A stretch of DNA of 63,567 bases from a virus. The notes beneath the pieces are model-generated. The model worked only from the letters and a program-made list of their open reading frames with translations, did not search any database and was not told where the DNA came from. The position numbers and the translations under genes were made by a program. Shown one piece after another: positions 53,874 to 62,007 of this stretch. Numbering within the stretch: the stretch's first letter is position 1; every line of letters begins with the position of its first letter. Where the stretch lies: the IMG/VR virus record IMGVR_UViG_3300030430_004778, positions 1 through 63,567 of that record; one strand, written 5' to 3'.

Positions 53874-54608
53874 TTATTTATTATAGTCTGGTGATTCTGG
53901 TTCTGGTAAGGTAGGTTGAAGCTCTTCTTCAAATCTATCAAAGTAAAGTTTAAGATTGGTTAACATATATTCTTTATACAATTTTCTGTCTTCATCATCA
54001 GCTAGTGATTCATAGGCATCTTGAATTTGATTTTCCACTTTATTAAATGTAGTGGAAGCGAAATTTCTACCAGTAACATTCATACCCTCTAAATCTTGAA
54101 AAGTTTTAGGTTCTTCGACTTCTTCTGGTTCAGTTGGCATGTCTTGATCACGAACTGGAATAAATTTATCTTCTACATCGATATCCAAAGAAATTTCTTC
54201 TTCAAGTTCATTTTCTTCTTGACTTCCTTCGACCCCTGCTGTAAGATCTACTGGTGCTAAAGAATTCTGTACTGCGTTTAATATGTGGGCTCTGAAAGAA
54301 TCTCTTTGTTCTTTAGAAGTAGTAAGCGCTTTATAAGCATCTTCAACAATAGGAATGACAACTTTTAAAGTATCTTCAAGAACGTTGATCCCCGTTGCTC
54401 TTTGAGGCTGCTCATCAGGAACATCAGCACTGACTTCTTTAATGAGAGATCGAATAACACTTCGAAGTCTATTTTCTTCAAGCATTACTTTTTCTTTCTT
54501 TTCAGCAAGATAATTCTCTAGAAGGCCACGAATTACTTTTCGAAAACGTTGTTCTTCTTTTAGCTCTTTTAAAAATTCATCGCGATCAATCATTAATTTA
54601 CTCTCCAA
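53874..54608 (-). CDS. Acidic coiled-coil protein, 244 aa
   Basis: Not recognised. Two similar basic-amphipathic helices near the N-terminus (RFRKVIRGLLENYLAE and NRLRSVIRSLIKEV) are followed by a helical domain, an extremely acidic linker (ENELEEEISLDIDVED) and a second helical domain (FNKVENQIQDAYESLADDED). The [R/K]xxIRxxLxEE pattern recurs in several nearby proteins. Composition resembles phage scaffold or core proteins, but this is weak. ATG overlaps the 922-aa gene end by 11 nt, with GGAGAG upstream. Confidence 0.6.
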   Translation of the reverse strand: MESKLMIDRDEFLKELKEEQRFRKVIRGLLENYLAEKKEKVMLEENRLRSVIRSLIKEVSADVPDEQPQRATGINVLEDTLKVVIPIVEDAYKALTTSKEQRDSFRAHILNAVQNSLAPVDLTAGVEGSQEENELEEEISLDIDVEDKFIPVRDQDMPTEPEEVEEPKTFQDLEGMNVTGRNFASTTFNKVENQIQDAYESLADDEDRKLYKEYMLTNLKLYFDRFEEELQPTLPEPESPDYNK

Positions 54609-57366
54609 GTTTCTGTAATAAATAGTTTAACGCCTCATTAACTTCTTTTTCAGAAACTTTTTTACGTTTTCTTGGTTTAGCACCGAGAGGCAGAGCATAT
54701 CCTTCGACAGATCCGCCGGCCATTGAAGATATTTCTTCTATTTCTTCTTCAGTTAAACTGACGGCCCCTTGTCCACCAGTAGAGGAAACAGCTACGCTTC
54801 CTACAAATTTTTCAATAGCATCTTTAGTTAAATTTTCTTCATCCCCAGTTTTTATATATTCAAGAGGAATAGGAACACCCAGATCTTTGTTAAGTTTATT
54901 AAGCAGCGCTTCTCTGTTTTGAAGTTGTTTACCATTAGCCTTAACTAATCCTTCTGATTGTCTTTGAGTGTATTCTGGAAAGTCTTCAGCGTAGCCAGGG
55001 TGTCTTTTTCTGAATGACTTCATAAAAGAAGCCACTGGTACTTGAGGGAACTTTATCATAGAATAAAGTTGTTGAAATGTTTTTGGCTTTGTTTTTTTGA
55101 TTTCTTTGTCAAACATTGCCTTAATTCTATTGTTGATAAAGGTATCTCGCATTTCCATATATTTTACCACCCCCGGCTGTTTGCGACCAGTGGGGGTGTC
55201 GATGTACTGGGCATTCTGCAGGTGCGCAGTGTCTGGGTGTCCAATAATTCTATTAGTCATATGTTCAAGTTCGTGACGAACATCATAATCTGGGTCACTC
55301 TCGTGATAATGGTGAATAAGACCTCCTAAGTTGGGAATAAGAGAAACTGGATTAGCTAACATTTGTTTTGCTACTTCACCACCAGGAATAATTTCTTTGT
55401 CACCCATTGGTCCAGCTTTATATTTACCGCTTTTTAGAACTTTGATTGCCTTCTCAACTGCTTTTGGGGTCTTTTTAAAATATTTTTTTCTTATATCGTC
55501 GTAAAAACCCTCTTCAAGAAGAACTTCTTCTACTAACCCACGAAAGATACCCAAGAATGGGTCGTTTGCCTCCTTTTGGGTTGTTTTTGGTTTTAGCGTA
55601 AGTTCCTTCTTTACCATATCTACTATGTAGTCTACTCTATCTTTTGATGTATCTGGTAAATATTTATCAATATCACTGCCATCTGCAATGGCTTGTCTAA
55701 ATTTACTAGCATGTAAAACTTCACCAACAGGTTTGAAAGCATAGTCGAGAGGATTTAGAACTTCTGCTTCTTCAGCATACTTTTGAACGTTACCAGCGAA
55801 ACGTTCGGCAGCATCGCCATCTTTTGTTGAAGCACCAAGAATAATTTTTGTACCTTTCATCTCCGGTCTTTTTCCATAGTTCATCGCGGCACCTACGGGT
55901 GAGGGAGCCTCTGGAATTTCAACATCAACGTTAGTAAGGTTAGCGTCATCTAAATAAAGATTCAAAATTACTTCAGCAGTTTTGGCTGTAACCCCATCTC
56001 TCTCTTTTGGACTAACCAAAACAACCACTCTATCAGCAATTTTAGAGTAGTGCTTGATCATGTCTAGATGGCCTCTGTGAGCAGGTTTAAACTTTCCTGG
56101 TAAAATAGCAACAGTTTCGCCCTTATTCTGCTCTCGAAGCAATTCCTTTACCATCTGTGGGATTTTGCCCCTTCCGTACTTAAATAACCCCAAAAGTTGG
56201 TTCATTGGAGCAAAGTTTCCTGTAAACTTATACATTTGACCATTGTGTTGGAATACAAACCCTTCAACAACTGTGTCAATGTTGTCATGATGCTTTATTT
56301 TGTTTAGTTGTCGAACTAAAATATCTTGTGCTGCTTCTTTTTCTGGCCCATCGTAAGTTTGTATAGCCCGTATCGCTTGTTCAGTTTCTTTTTTAAGTCT
56401 TTCTACCTCTGCTTCATTATCCAAAACATAAGCGCTTTTTAAACCGCGGAGAAGCTCTACAGCAAAATCATGGATGGCCATTTCAATCGGCTGAACTAGT
56501 TTGGCAATTAAAAATTTTGAGTTTTTATTAAAAGCAGAAACTTTATCTTTAACCTCTTTACTCATACCTCTTGTTATTTGTGAGGTGGTTGGTGCCGATT
56601 TATCGCCCAACATTCTTCTAACAAGAGATTCAACCCTTTCATTGTCCAATTCTGGGAAACTTTTTGTAGTATAGGGAGTTAATTTATCTTGAAGGTAATC
56701 TTGAATGGACATGTCGCCCGAATATCCAGTTTTTCTAATCTTATTTAAGGTATCTTCTATGAATCCCTCATCTGTTATTTTATTAAGAGTTAAAAAAGCA
56801 GTCCTGCGCACAGAAAAGTCTTGATCCGCTGTGGCCTCTTCAAATTTATCAATTACACTGTCAAGAAAGTTAGATTCTTTTTCGTTCGCTACAACCTCTA
56901 AAGAGTTATCCTCTTTATTATATTTTTTATGCCCCATTCTATGAATGTTCACGACATTTTCGTCATAGTTAACAACATTTGGAGCAATTGGGCCTTGAAT
57001 CTCAGTATTATAGAATATTTCACCATTCGGGCCAAATATTTTAGCTTTTTCACTGTCTGAAAGTGACTCAACGGCCTTTACATACGCATTAAAAGCAGTA
57101 ACATATGCCTTTCTCGCACTTTCACCACCACGAAATTCACGATTAATAAGATCTTCAAAAGTCATCCCACCACGAGACATATCACCTTTATTTCTTGCCG
57201 CACGAGGCTTGCCGTCGACATAACCAAGAAATATATTATAGCCGTCAGTCTTTTCTGTTCCTACAAGTTCGCCTTTAGCGGCTTTTTGTAGGATGTCGGC
57301 CATTTCGTTAAAAGTGAGATTACGATTATCGTAAAGATGTGATAAGTGTCCTGCTACGCCGCCCAT
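54598..57366 (-). CDS. Fusion: ligase-type nucleotidyltransferase + HxGH adenylyltransferase + HExxH domain, 922 aa
   Basis: Residues about 30-385 look like a covalent nucleotidyltransferase of the RNA/DNA ligase superfamily: KTDG at 39-42 (motif I), NTEIQG about 120-125, EGFVF at 368-372, YKFTG with K380. Residues about 415-590 are an NMNAT/cytidylyltransferase Rossmann domain: LPGKFKPAHRGHLDMIKH with H430 and H433, then LHASKFRQAIADG. Residues about 680-720 contain VRHELEHMTNRI, an HExxH. The C-terminus is acidic, then basic. Start ATG has GGAG 7 nt upstream. Possible roles: RNA sealing or nucleotide capping, or NAD synthesis; inference. Confidence 0.75.
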   Translation of the reverse strand: MGGVAGHLSHLYDNRNLTFNEMADILQKAAKGELVGTEKTDGYNIFLGYVDGKPRAARNKGDMSRGGMTFEDLINREFRGGESARKAYVTAFNAYVKAVESLSDSEKAKIFGPNGEIFYNTEIQGPIAPNVVNYDENVVNIHRMGHKKYNKEDNSLEVVANEKESNFLDSVIDKFEEATADQDFSVRRTAFLTLNKITDEGFIEDTLNKIRKTGYSGDMSIQDYLQDKLTPYTTKSFPELDNERVESLVRRMLGDKSAPTTSQITRGMSKEVKDKVSAFNKNSKFLIAKLVQPIEMAIHDFAVELLRGLKSAYVLDNEAEVERLKKETEQAIRAIQTYDGPEKEAAQDILVRQLNKIKHHDNIDTVVEGFVFQHNGQMYKFTGNFAPMNQLLGLFKYGRGKIPQMVKELLREQNKGETVAILPGKFKPAHRGHLDMIKHYSKIADRVVVLVSPKERDGVTAKTAEVILNLYLDDANLTNVDVEIPEAPSPVGAAMNYGKRPEMKGTKIILGASTKDGDAAERFAGNVQKYAEEAEVLNPLDYAFKPVGEVLHASKFRQAIADGSDIDKYLPDTSKDRVDYIVDMVKKELTLKPKTTQKEANDPFLGIFRGLVEEVLLEEGFYDDIRKKYFKKTPKAVEKAIKVLKSGKYKAGPMGDKEIIPGGEVAKQMLANPVSLIPNLGGLIHHYHESDPDYDVRHELEHMTNRIIGHPDTAHLQNAQYIDTPTGRKQPGVVKYMEMRDTFINNRIKAMFDKEIKKTKPKTFQQLYSMIKFPQVPVASFMKSFRKRHPGYAEDFPEYTQRQSEGLVKANGKQLQNREALLNKLNKDLGVPIPLEYIKTGDEENLTKDAIEKFVGSVAVSSTGGQGAVSLTEEEIEEISSMAGGSVEGYALPLGAKPRKRKKVSEKEVNEALNYLLQKLGE

Positions 57367-57376
57367 TTAGTTTCTC

Positions 57377-57691
57377 CTACTCGGTTGGTCTTTCTAATTG
57401 ACCGGGTTGATCTTGTTTTAGCTGGTTTAATTGTTTAAGTAATAGAGTTATTTTATCTTCTAAATTAAAAATCTCTGTTTGTTTGTCAAAATAATAATTT
57501 GAGCTTCTGATATCCATTAAGTCATAATCATCTTGCGCTCTTGACTCTTCATCATCAATAATTTTGCGCGCAGCTTTAACGGCTCCACGCAATCTTTCGA
57601 TCTTTTTTGAGATACCCATTATGTGCTCTTCTTTGCCTTCTTCAAGAACTTCTTTGATTATTTTTTTTAAAGTTGACTTTGTTATCTTCAT
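57377..57691 (-). CDS. Small coiled-coil protein with MKITKSTLKKIIKEVL N-terminus, 104 aa
   Basis: The N-terminal helix (MKITKSTLKKIIKEVLEEG) is a motif often seen on small proteins of marine T4-like phages; the remainder is coiled coil (NLEDKITLLLKQLNQLKQDQ). L-x-E-type sites at its end resemble T4 prohead protease sites, so a capsid-internal fate is possible. Overlaps its upstream neighbour by 4 nt; stop is TAG. Confidence 0.6.
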   Translation of the reverse strand: MKITKSTLKKIIKEVLEEGKEEHIMGISKKIERLRGAVKAARKIIDDEESRAQDDYDLMDIRSSNYYFDKQTEIFNLEDKITLLLKQLNQLKQDQPGQLERPTE

Positions 57692-57942
57692 TCTTTGCCT
57701 TCCTCCAACACGCGAACTTGCTCTTCTAGAAGTGAAATTTTATTTTCGAGAGTTCTAACAACTCTTTTTATTTCAAGTAAGTTTTGACGAGCAACTGATA
57801 GTTGTCTACTTTCCCTTTGACTTTTTGGTCGCACTTCGTCTAAGATACGAAGAACAGACTCGACATAAGCACGAGCAGTAGGATTACTTTTAACTTCTCC
57901 TATCAAAAAGTCCCTGGTCATTTTTCTTAAATCAACTTTCAT
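57688..57942 (-). CDS. Small coiled-coil protein, 84 aa
   Basis: Not recognised. MKVDLRKMTRDFLIGEVKSN leads into a long coiled coil (RVVRTLENKISLLEEQVRVL). Its ATG overlaps the metallopeptidase-like gene's TAA (TAATG), and its end overlaps the 104-aa gene by 4 nt. The two coiled-coil proteins are probably made together and may pair. Confidence 0.6.
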   Translation of the reverse strand: MKVDLRKMTRDFLIGEVKSNPTARAYVESVLRILDEVRPKSQRESRQLSVARQNLLEIKRVVRTLENKISLLEEQVRVLEEGKE

Positions 57943-58676
57943 TAGTTGTCCTTGGACATTTCAGCAAGAATATCACGGACAGCATCACGAAGTGCGGACT
58001 CGTCTAAGTCTTCAAGAACTGCTTCTTTTGCTTCTGCTGACATTGGATGAGCTTCTGCTAAAGCATCTTCTTTCTCTTCTTCATCGAGTTCTTCTGGTGC
58101 TTCTTCTAGTTGAGCAGTTTTGTAATCAGCGTTAGACAGATCGTAAGTTCCCATTCCTTCGCTTAAGAATGATTTTTCTTTTGGCTTATATCCCCATTTA
58201 TCCATGAGCATCTCGCCAAATTCTTTACTTCTCCAGTTTTTGTAAGACATTTTCTGTTCTCCTTTAGTGTCTTTATCTTTATAATTAGTTTCTTCAAGTT
58301 GTTTCTTTCTACTATCTTCAAAATCACGAAAAGCCATATTACCTTTTTCATATGCCTCTCGCTCCATTTCTCTCATGTGTGGATCTTTTTGAGCATAACC
58401 TGGACCAGTAGGCCCCATACTCATTAAATCCCCTCTTTCATTCTGTAAATGATGAACTAACTCATGAGCAAGAGAACGCAAGCAATCTTTCATGTGTCTA
58501 CCAGTTGTGTAAACTGTTATAGATTGCTCTGCTGGATCGTAATGAGCAGTTTTGCCAAAGGGCTTCATGCTGTTTTCTTTGTCTTGAGCGAAAATAATGG
58601 CGGGTTTGTTTTGAAGTTTATATCGCTGATGAAAAAACTCTAATAAATCATTAGCATAAGTTTTTATATTGTTCAT
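57942..58676 (-). CDS. HExxH metallopeptidase-like protein, 244 aa
   Basis: LRSLAHELVHHLQNERGD contains HELVH. MREMEREAYEKGNMAFRDFE supplies the gluzincin-type Glu (EREAY, GNMAFR), a pattern seen in cyanophage-type peptidases. The N-terminal part has AIIFAQDKENSMKPFGKTAH. The C-terminal third is acidic and ends SALRDAVRDILAEM, similar to the short helix found in neighbouring proteins, perhaps a virion-targeting tag. No signal peptide. No clear Shine-Dalgarno before ATG 58676. Confidence 0.75.
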   Translation of the reverse strand: MNNIKTYANDLLEFFHQRYKLQNKPAIIFAQDKENSMKPFGKTAHYDPAEQSITVYTTGRHMKDCLRSLAHELVHHLQNERGDLMSMGPTGPGYAQKDPHMREMEREAYEKGNMAFRDFEDSRKKQLEETNYKDKDTKGEQKMSYKNWRSKEFGEMLMDKWGYKPKEKSFLSEGMGTYDLSNADYKTAQLEEAPEELDEEEKEDALAEAHPMSAEAKEAVLEDLDESALRDAVRDILAEMSKDN

Positions 58677-58699
58677 ATTTTAATTAGTACGAATGCATT

Positions 58700-59698
58700 T
58701 TAGATCTCATGAGGGGACCGAGAAAAAATAATAGACTTAATAAAAGGTACATTGTCCAACTTTCGTCTAATATACTCTTCCATATGTTTACTATCAATAA
58801 AACGTTTGAGAGTGCTATTTTCATTAACAGCAAATTGGCCGACATTTTCTAAAACATCCATTTTATTAAAAACAACATGTGTTGCTCCGTTAATATTAAT
58901 CGCTTTTTGAAGAAAGTTTAAATTCATCCAATTTACTTGTCTAACTCTACCAGTTGTTGCGCCATATTCTTGACCTTCTTCTTGTATTTTATTGAACACA
59001 TCACCTGCGGGTTGAAATTTCTTAGACCCAACATAAGTTTCATAAGATTTAGCTACTCCATAGACACTTCTAACTGTTTGCGGTGGAACTCCGTTCATTA
59101 AAGCCGCAGCCGAAATACAATTTGAGGATGTAACATAGGGATAAGAGCCCCAATCGATATCTAGACCAAACCCTTGGGCGCCCTCAAAAAGAATAATTGG
59201 ATTACCAGATCTTTCATGAAGCTCTTCATACAAGTCCATTAGATAAGGACGAAGTTCAGGAACATCTTCAGCTCGTACACCAGTCCTAGCAAATTTGTCG
59301 CGATAAGCGGGACCATTACCACGTTTAGTTGTACCTATCTTTGTTTCTCTTGCTTCCTCTTCAATATGGTTTTGCGTAATAATGTGAGCATTTTTAGCGA
59401 TAAATACAAGACCATCTGTGTTAATACCGCCTTCTTTTAATTCTTTAATTTCCTTAAAAAACTGTTCCACGTTAACAACACACCCCGGACCAATAATGGA
59501 CCGAATGTTAAAAAATACACCGGCAGGTATGTGATGAGTAATAAATTTTTTCCCTTTATGAAAGATAGTGTGGCCGGCGTTACAACCGCCATTATATCTG
59601 ATAACATGTGTATATTCTCCTGTTTTACACAAATGGTGTGTGACTTTGCCTTTTCCACAATCACCATATTGTAAATCTACAACAATATCTGAAATCAT
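58700..59698 (-). CDS. purA: Adenylosuccinate synthetase, short archaeal/phage type
   Basis: 332 aa from ATG 59698 (GGAGG about 5 nt upstream; an in-frame TTG at 59710 overlaps the RBS). LQYGDCGKGKVTHHL is the GTP-binding P-loop-like motif, keeping the catalytic Asp (D13) of PurA. GGCNAGHTIFHKGKKFITHH keeps the catalytic His. NAHIITQNH, TTKRGNGPAYRDK and later TTGRVRQVNW are also conserved. PurA joins IMP and Asp to give adenylosuccinate. The length (332 against about 430 in bacteria) matches archaeal PurA and the phage PurZ family, which makes 2-aminoadenine precursors. The retained Asp argues against classical PurZ. Confidence 0.85.
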   Translation of the reverse strand: MISDIVVDLQYGDCGKGKVTHHLCKTGEYTHVIRYNGGCNAGHTIFHKGKKFITHHIPAGVFFNIRSIIGPGCVVNVEQFFKEIKELKEGGINTDGLVFIAKNAHIITQNHIEEEARETKIGTTKRGNGPAYRDKFARTGVRAEDVPELRPYLMDLYEELHERSGNPIILFEGAQGFGLDIDWGSYPYVTSSNCISAAALMNGVPPQTVRSVYGVAKSYETYVGSKKFQPAGDVFNKIQEEGQEYGATTGRVRQVNWMNLNFLQKAININGATHVVFNKMDVLENVGQFAVNENSTLKRFIDSKHMEEYIRRKLDNVPFIKSIIFSRSPHEI

Positions 59699-59720
59699 AA
59701 AACCCTCCAAATGAGGTTTT
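59699..59720 (-). promoter_or_regulatory. RBS-embedding hairpin before purA
   Basis: Minus strand AAAACCTC-ATTTG-GAGGGTTTT, an 8-bp stem with one bulged G, immediately before ATG 59698. The Shine-Dalgarno GGAGG lies in its loop and 3' arm. Same design as the hairpin at 53219-53237. Confidence 0.45.
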
Positions 59721-59749
59721 ATTATAACATAAGGGAATAAATAGTTAAA
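59721..59749 (-). promoter_or_regulatory. Sigma70-type promoter of purA
   Basis: On the minus strand a perfect TATAAT (59726-59721) with an extended TGT, 17 nt after TTTAAC (59749-59744). The transcript would start about at the base of the RBS hairpin. The -35 is a 3/6 match, so the extended -10 carries the call. Confidence 0.5.
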
Positions 59750-59752
59750 GAG

Positions 59753-61621
59753 TTAGTTTTCGTCGCAGGCAGTTTCATCGAGAATATCTAGAAGGTTAGA
59801 ATACATTTGTTCGGCAGTAGGTACTAAATCAAACTGCTTTGCTTTTGGAAGTGAGTCAACAATATTATTCCAGTAAGCGTTTCCAAAACCAGCACTGAAA
59901 ACATAAAAACTAAATTCAGGTGCCGCCTCCATAGAAGATATAACATCGCTTTGTGTTATCTTTGGAACCAAGTAGCTTTGAGGTTCTTCATCTGTAAAAA
60001 GCACTATTACTCTTTTGGTGTTTTCTCTCCACTCTATATTCCAGTTTTCTTTTTCGGGTTCTGAAAGATTAGTACCTCCCCAGCCTTCAAACCATGCGGC
60101 AGAGTTAACATCAAATGTTCCGTTACCGATTAAACTCTGGAGAGACAGATAAATGGCATCTAAACTTTGCTCGTCTCCACCGTCCATCTGCGTTGTATCA
60201 ATGTTTGAAAATGAGGCCATAAAACTCTGAAAATCAGTCAGATTGATTTCTATTTTTAACTTTTCAACATTTTTAGTTAACCCAGCATCGTATTCATCAA
60301 CAGCGATTAGTACTAGACCCCATTTTATAATCTCAGAATCACTATAATGTACAGCAAACTGACTTAGTGCTGAGAGTACAGCGTTAATATCATTAAGCAT
60401 AGAGCCAGACATATCAACAATAAGAAGAACATCGGTGGGTTCAAGTTCCTTTTCTGTTATACCATCGCAGTTCGTATCTTCACCATTACATATGTCCTCA
60501 TCCATAGGAATAACTTCATCCATACATAACTCGGCAACGAACGTGCCATTCTCAAAATCGCTGCCCCACACACCCTGGTTACAATAAAAATTTCCAGGTT
60601 TACAAATGCCTACACCAAGAGTTTCAGGAGGTCCGCTATAACATATAGAAAATAAATCCTCATCAACTAATTGATTACAATTATCATCGTGATTATTACA
60701 ATCTTCTGGTGCTACGGTTCCGAGATATGGATCGCATTTTGTGCCTGGTAGCGTTAGCTCTGGAAACCAGTGGCAAGTGGCAAGGCATTCACTCATCTTA
60801 AAACTTGTGCAAGTTTGATCTTCACATTCACAAGTTTTATAGCCTTCACCACAAACCAATGGAGATTCACCACAAGGCGCTAATATTCCAACATCTTTTT
60901 CAGTACAAAAGCATTCTATATCTTCATCAATCTCACCGTCACAGTCATTGTCAAGACCATCACAAATCTCATCAAAAGGTTGTTTCGCAGTACAAAACCA
61001 CTGGCCTTGTATACAGTATTCTAAGTCGTCCTCACAAGCAGTTGAACATGCTTGAACAAGATCTTCATCTGTCAAGCCATCGCAATCATTATCTATATTA
61101 TCGCAAACCTCTGCCGGTACAGGACCACACAAACCACAATTATTTAATTGTCCTTCATCAATTTCACCATCGCAATCGTCGTCGATGCCATTACAGACCT
61201 CTTCTGTACAGTTGACAATACATTCAGTATATTGTATTAGACCCTTAACGCAAACTTTATCTTGTATTCCAGGTTCGCCTTCTTCATTTAAACACGGAGC
61301 ATCTTTTTCAATTAAATATTGGGTTGGATTACATTCAAGTTGCTGTTCACACTCACCTTGAAAAACTATTGTGTTTGGCTCTTCGCATTTATTGACACAA
61401 ATTTGTTTTCGCCAAACCTCACTTAAATCTTCACAAAAGTACCAGTCGCATTTTACACACGGATCTTGCCATATAGAATACGTGTCCTCTTCAACTACAT
61501 CATCAATAACATCTTTAACATCGGGAACTGCTGGCACAGGACTAGCAGCGACTGGTTCTTTTTTAACGGAACAGGAGGATAACAATATTGTACTAATAAG
61601 AAGAAATATCTTCATCTTCAT
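59753..61621 (-). CDS. Lipoprotein with MopE-type Cys/Asp repeats and a VWA domain, 622 aa
   Basis: IFLLISTILLSSCSVKKEP is a lipoprotein signal with Cys17-type lipobox. Five copies of a C-N/D-x-x-D-x-D-C-D-G-x-x-D-E pattern (near residues 150, 177, 225, 313, 380; e.g. CNGIDDDCDGEIDEG) match the putative metal-binding repeat of MopE-like proteins. Residues about 395-605 form a VWA domain with the MIDAS loop LIVDMSGSML. Cys-rich overall, so it needs the oxidising periplasm or surface. Such architecture is typical of deltaproteobacterial surface proteins and odd in a phage. Probably a lysogenic-conversion-like or adsorption-blocking moron; inference. Confidence 0.82.
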   Translation of the reverse strand: MKMKIFLLISTILLSSCSVKKEPVAASPVPAVPDVKDVIDDVVEEDTYSIWQDPCVKCDWYFCEDLSEVWRKQICVNKCEEPNTIVFQGECEQQLECNPTQYLIEKDAPCLNEEGEPGIQDKVCVKGLIQYTECIVNCTEEVCNGIDDDCDGEIDEGQLNNCGLCGPVPAEVCDNIDNDCDGLTDEDLVQACSTACEDDLEYCIQGQWFCTAKQPFDEICDGLDNDCDGEIDEDIECFCTEKDVGILAPCGESPLVCGEGYKTCECEDQTCTSFKMSECLATCHWFPELTLPGTKCDPYLGTVAPEDCNNHDDNCNQLVDEDLFSICYSGPPETLGVGICKPGNFYCNQGVWGSDFENGTFVAELCMDEVIPMDEDICNGEDTNCDGITEKELEPTDVLLIVDMSGSMLNDINAVLSALSQFAVHYSDSEIIKWGLVLIAVDEYDAGLTKNVEKLKIEINLTDFQSFMASFSNIDTTQMDGGDEQSLDAIYLSLQSLIGNGTFDVNSAAWFEGWGGTNLSEPEKENWNIEWRENTKRVIVLFTDEEPQSYLVPKITQSDVISSMEAAPEFSFYVFSAGFGNAYWNNIVDSLPKAKQFDLVPTAEQMYSNLLDILDETACDEN

Positions 61622-61644
61622 ATAATAAATATATGTTTAAGGGT

Positions 61645-62004
61645 TTAAGTGTACTGTTTATCTTGTTTTTCTGGTAGTTTTGTGATGCGAGTTGATATAA
61701 TACGGTCGCCGTCTGCGTCTTTCATAGTTCCGATTTTTTGTGAAACTAGCTGAAGATATGTTAGTGCTTTCCCTGGTTCAACATAAAAACGGATGTAAAG
61801 GTTCATTAATTTATTATTTTGTGGATCGCGCTGAATACCACCTTCACCAGCACGAATGACGGTCACACCTTCAATTCCTCGAATGGCTTCGAAAACACGA
61901 CCATATAACTTAGTAGCTGACTCAGCTTTTACAAGAAGCTCGGCCTCATACACAGATTTTTGTTCGGTGAGGAAATATTTAAAATTTTCAAAAAGGTTTT
62001 TCAT
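61645..62004 (-). CDS. Small protein with capsid-targeting-like N-terminus, 119 aa
   Basis: MKNLFENFKYFLTEQ resembles the T4 internal-protein capsid-targeting peptide (MKTYQEFIAEA), including the hydrophobic-x-Glu cleavage pattern. The rest is an alpha/beta domain (VFEAIRGIEGVTVIRAGEGG, then NLYIRFYVEPGKALTYLQLV) like a ferredoxin-type fold. Lies between the membrane-segment protein and the VWA lipoprotein. Function unknown; packaging into the head is inference. Confidence 0.65.
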   Translation of the reverse strand: MKNLFENFKYFLTEQKSVYEAELLVKAESATKLYGRVFEAIRGIEGVTVIRAGEGGIQRDPQNNKLMNLYIRFYVEPGKALTYLQLVSQKIGTMKDADGDRIISTRITKLPEKQDKQYT

Positions 62005-62007
62005 AGT

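Noticed and set aside
58700-59698. Calling this gene purZ (2-aminoadenine pathway)
   Set aside because: The PurA catalytic Asp is retained and no companion genes are present in the window, so only PurA is called.
60805-61215. Plus-strand open frame of 136 codons, His/Leu-rich
   Set aside because: Antisense of the Cys/Asp repeat region of the VWA lipoprotein; the His/Gln richness is the reverse of the repeat codons.
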